From assembly GCA_025359355.1 (NCBI GenBank), contig JANYGR010000209.1, forward strand, positions 1 through 8,227: a DNA stretch of 8,227 bases, in the 5' to 3' direction. This stretch comes from Bacteroidota bacterium (lineage in GTDB: Bacteria > Bacteroidota > Bacteroidia > B-17B0 > Aurantibacillaceae). Every line of letters begins with the position of its first letter. Within the stretch, counting starts at the first letter, position 1. Both the position numbers and the translations under genes were made by a program. The notes under the pieces are model-generated. The model searched no databases. It was not told the origin of the DNA and worked only from the letters and a program-made list of their open reading frames with translations. This document shows positions 6,771 to 8,227 of the stretch, one piece after another.

Positions 6771-7247
6771 TTATAATTTATTTTTACGTTTTATTTTTTC
6801 TAATTCTTCAATATCTAATTGATCTTTTAATCTATTAGTTGCCTTTTTAGAGGCAATTAACTGATTGATGTGTAAAAATCGAACAGAGATATTTTCAATA
6901 ATTGCCTCATTTGATTTAAAAAAACAATCATCAAATTTCTCTTGTTCAAAGCCTGTTAGATAGGTCATGATGTCTAGTTCAAAACCTGAAGGTAAATTAA
7001 TGGAAGACCAACCTGGAACAAAATCAATATTTTCAATATTTGATAGTGAAGTTAATCCTATTTCAACTAATGATTTTTGTAAGGCTATTCGATTTTCTTT
7101 ATTGTCTTTAATCCAAATATCGATATCAGATGTTAACCGATTATAGCCATTTAAGATTGAAGCAAAGCCTCCTACCATAATATACTGTAATTTGTTTTTT
7201 TCAAATGAACGCCATAAATTAATCAACTCATCATCTAAAATATCCAT
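6771..7247 (-). CDS. Minimal nucleotidyltransferase, AbiEii/DUF6036-like
   Basis: 158 residues with the nucleotidyltransferase (pol beta-like) core. The GG motif at 26-27 (YIMVGGFAS) is followed by NGYNRLTSDIDIWI, placing the metal-binding pair at Asp41 and Asp43, and FELDIMT supplies the third acidic residue, Asp92; the active site therefore looks complete. The C-terminal helix INQLIASKKATNRLKDQLDIEEL (about 127-149) has the K..R.KD..D pattern shared by AbiEii and DUF6036-type proteins. Some members of this superfamily are toxins, antitoxins that modify HEPN toxins, or resistance enzymes; which, if any, applies here is not shown. The gene begins 2 bases after a 44-residue ORF, its ATG overlapping a second in-frame TAA of that ORF, which suggests coupled translation. 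No HEPN-like neighbour of normal size is present. gcvT follows at 33 bases. Confidence 0.86.
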   Translation of the reverse strand: MDILDDELINLWRSFEKNKLQYIMVGGFASILNGYNRLTSDIDIWIKDNKENRIALQKSLVEIGLTSLSNIENIDFVPGWSSINLPSGFELDIMTYLTGFEQEKFDDCFFKSNEAIIENISVRFLHINQLIASKKATNRLKDQLDIEELEKIKRKNKL

Positions 7248-7249
7248 TA

Positions 7250-7384
7250 TTATTTTTGGTTAGAATGAGAAATGATTTTTGCTTGAGACAACATTTTAGA
7301 AATTCGAACTAATCGAATAAAATTCTTGTAACGTTCTACATAAACTTTATTGGCTACACTATTTTTTTTAGGCTTTGAATCCAT
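7250..7384 (-). CDS. Small basic ORF (44 residues) directly before the nucleotidyltransferase
   Basis: The frame reads from ATG at 7384 to TAA at 7252-7250, with an in-frame stop upstream of the ATG, so it is not a tail of the glycosyltransferase. The product starts MDSKPKKNSV and ends ISHSNQK; it has 11 Lys/Arg against 2 acidic residues, and residues 13-38 look helical. It begins 12 bases after the glycosyltransferase stop and ends 2 bases before the nucleotidyltransferase ATG, filling the only gap between them, which is the main reason to believe it is real. No family recognised. It could be a partner or regulator of the nucleotidyltransferase, a translation-coupling leader peptide, or chance; its fit between the neighbours favours a gene. 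It is too short for a HEPN domain. Confidence 0.55.
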   Translation of the reverse strand: MDSKPKKNSVANKVYVERYKNFIRLVRISKMLSQAKIISHSNQK

Positions 7385-7396
7385 GCCATAAATTTA

Positions 7397-8227
7397 CTAT
7401 TTTATCAGTGAATTCAAAACAGTCAAATATTTTTCTTTATTAGCTTCTACCGAATAATGTTGCATCACAGTCTCTCTTCCTTTGCTACCAATGCTTTGAC
7501 GGAGTTCTAAACTTTCTATTAACAGCGATAAACAATCTACCCACTCCTGTTCATTACTAGCTAAAAAGCCATTTACGCCATGTTGTATAATATCGCTATT
7601 AACGCCAACGGGCGACATAACCGTAGCAACACCACAAGCCATATAAGACAACCCTTTTAAGCCACACTTCCCTTTTGCCCATTCATCGTTAGGAATAGTC
7701 ATAATCCCAATATCAAACTGATTAATATCATCAACCTCCGTTTGAGCAGTCCACGATTTACTGATGATATCTATTTCTGAATTAGAATAAGATTCTTGTC
7801 CAATCACATGAATAGTAATTTGATTAGGATATTTTTTTTGAAGAATTTTCAAAACAGGAATCGCCATTTCAAAATGTTTAATAGTACTAATACTGCCACT
7901 CCAACCAATTACTATTTTTTTATTGTTTCTTAATTCTGGTTTGGGTTTATGAAAATCCGTATCAATTGTTGTTGGAATAATCACCGTGTTTTTATTAAAC
8001 TGCTTGGCGTAATCCGCTAAATAAGCATTTCCAGCTATAACTGTATGCGCATATTGAATATTGATTTTAGTTTTATTTGGATTTTTTAAAAACTCAAACT
8101 TTTTATTTTCGGGAGAAGTATCCAATAACCAGATGCTATCATCAAAATCGAAAATAACTTTATTAGTTTTAGAAAATTGTTTTTCGAAAAACGATGAACC
8201 GATCAATAATGCTTCGCGCTGAATAAA
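7397..8227 (-). CDS. Glycosyltransferase, family 4-like (GT-B), N-terminus beyond the window
   Basis: 276 residues are visible and the frame is open to the right edge. A start placed at 8206 would be TTG inside the coding sequence, and the codons before it (FIQREALL) continue the usual family text, so the gene is partial. It transfers a sugar from a nucleotide sugar, probably onto a cell-surface glycan or lipid; acceptor unknown. Numbering from the edge: IFDFDDSIWL (25-34), typical of Bacteroidota GT4 proteins; IVIGWSGSIST (105-115), the start of the nucleotide-binding half; FDIGIMTIPNDEWAKGKCGLK (171-191) then YMACGVATVMSPVG (195-208), the donor-binding loop in which Lys/Gly replace part of the classical EX7E; NGFLASNEQEW (219-229) and a closing helix with SVEANKEKYLTVL. 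It is followed by the small ORF at 12 bases and probably lies in the same transcript as gcvT. Confidence 0.9.
   Translation of the reverse strand, partial: FIQREALLIGSSFFEKQFSKTNKVIFDFDDSIWLLDTSPENKKFEFLKNPNKTKINIQYAHTVIAGNAYLADYAKQFNKNTVIIPTTIDTDFHKPKPELRNNKKIVIGWSGSISTIKHFEMAIPVLKILQKKYPNQITIHVIGQESYSNSEIDIISKSWTAQTEVDDINQFDIGIMTIPNDEWAKGKCGLKGLSYMACGVATVMSPVGVNSDIIQHGVNGFLASNEQEWVDCLSLLIESLELRQSIGSKGRETVMQHYSVEANKEKYLTVLNSLIK

Noticed and set aside
6771..7384. Classical HEPN/MNT or AbiEi/AbiEii toxin-antitoxin pair
   Set aside because: The 44-residue partner is far too short for HEPN or AbiEi and shows none of their motifs, so the named system is not claimed; only an uncharacterised pair is proposed.

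Overview
The window comes from an AT-rich bacterium of the phylum Bacteroidota, most likely Flavobacteriales or a close relative. The evidence is a very large secreted protein with a C-terminal type IX secretion (T9SS) sorting domain, candidate promoters with the Bacteroidota -7 motif TAnnTTTG, no clear Shine-Dalgarno sequences before the starts, and family-typical versions of GcvT, ComB and a short SSB. No rRNA, tRNA, CRISPR array or intact mobile element is visible.

Layout, left to right. Bases 1-169 hold a possible last scrap of a rightward gene and a hairpin terminator (71-117). Bases 170-3306 are a leftward pair of secreted proteins: a 132-residue protein with a signal peptide, then an approximately 890-residue T9SS-exported protein with a duplicated beta-rich domain. 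Bases 3307-3821 are a 515-base divergent intergenic region with a candidate promoter for each side and several dyads. Bases 3822-4166 are ssb, the only rightward gene. It is closed by a 15-bp bidirectional hairpin terminator that it shares with the convergent leftward genes.

From 4247 to the right edge everything is leftward. In transcription order the genes are: a family-4-like glycosyltransferase running off the right edge (its apparent start in the window is only an internal TTG), a 44-residue basic small ORF, a minimal nucleotidyltransferase, gcvT (glycine cleavage T-protein), a hairpin with a T-run, comB (2-phosphosulfolactate phosphatase) and a two-helix membrane protein with a probable PH-like tail. 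The spacings of 12, 2 and 33 bases from the glycosyltransferase to gcvT suggest one transcript, with gcvT ending at the hairpin. comB and the membrane protein are 42 bases apart and probably form a second unit.

The genes do not form one obvious pathway: one-carbon metabolism (gcvT), sulfonate metabolism (comB), cell-surface sugar transfer, DNA binding and secretion sit side by side. The least explained item is the 44-residue ORF placed 2 bases before a minimal nucleotidyltransferase. This arrangement recalls toxin-antitoxin or regulatory pairs, but its function cannot be set from sequence alone. The other points worth following are the SSB without an acidic tail, the palindrome in its leader, and the isolated comB.
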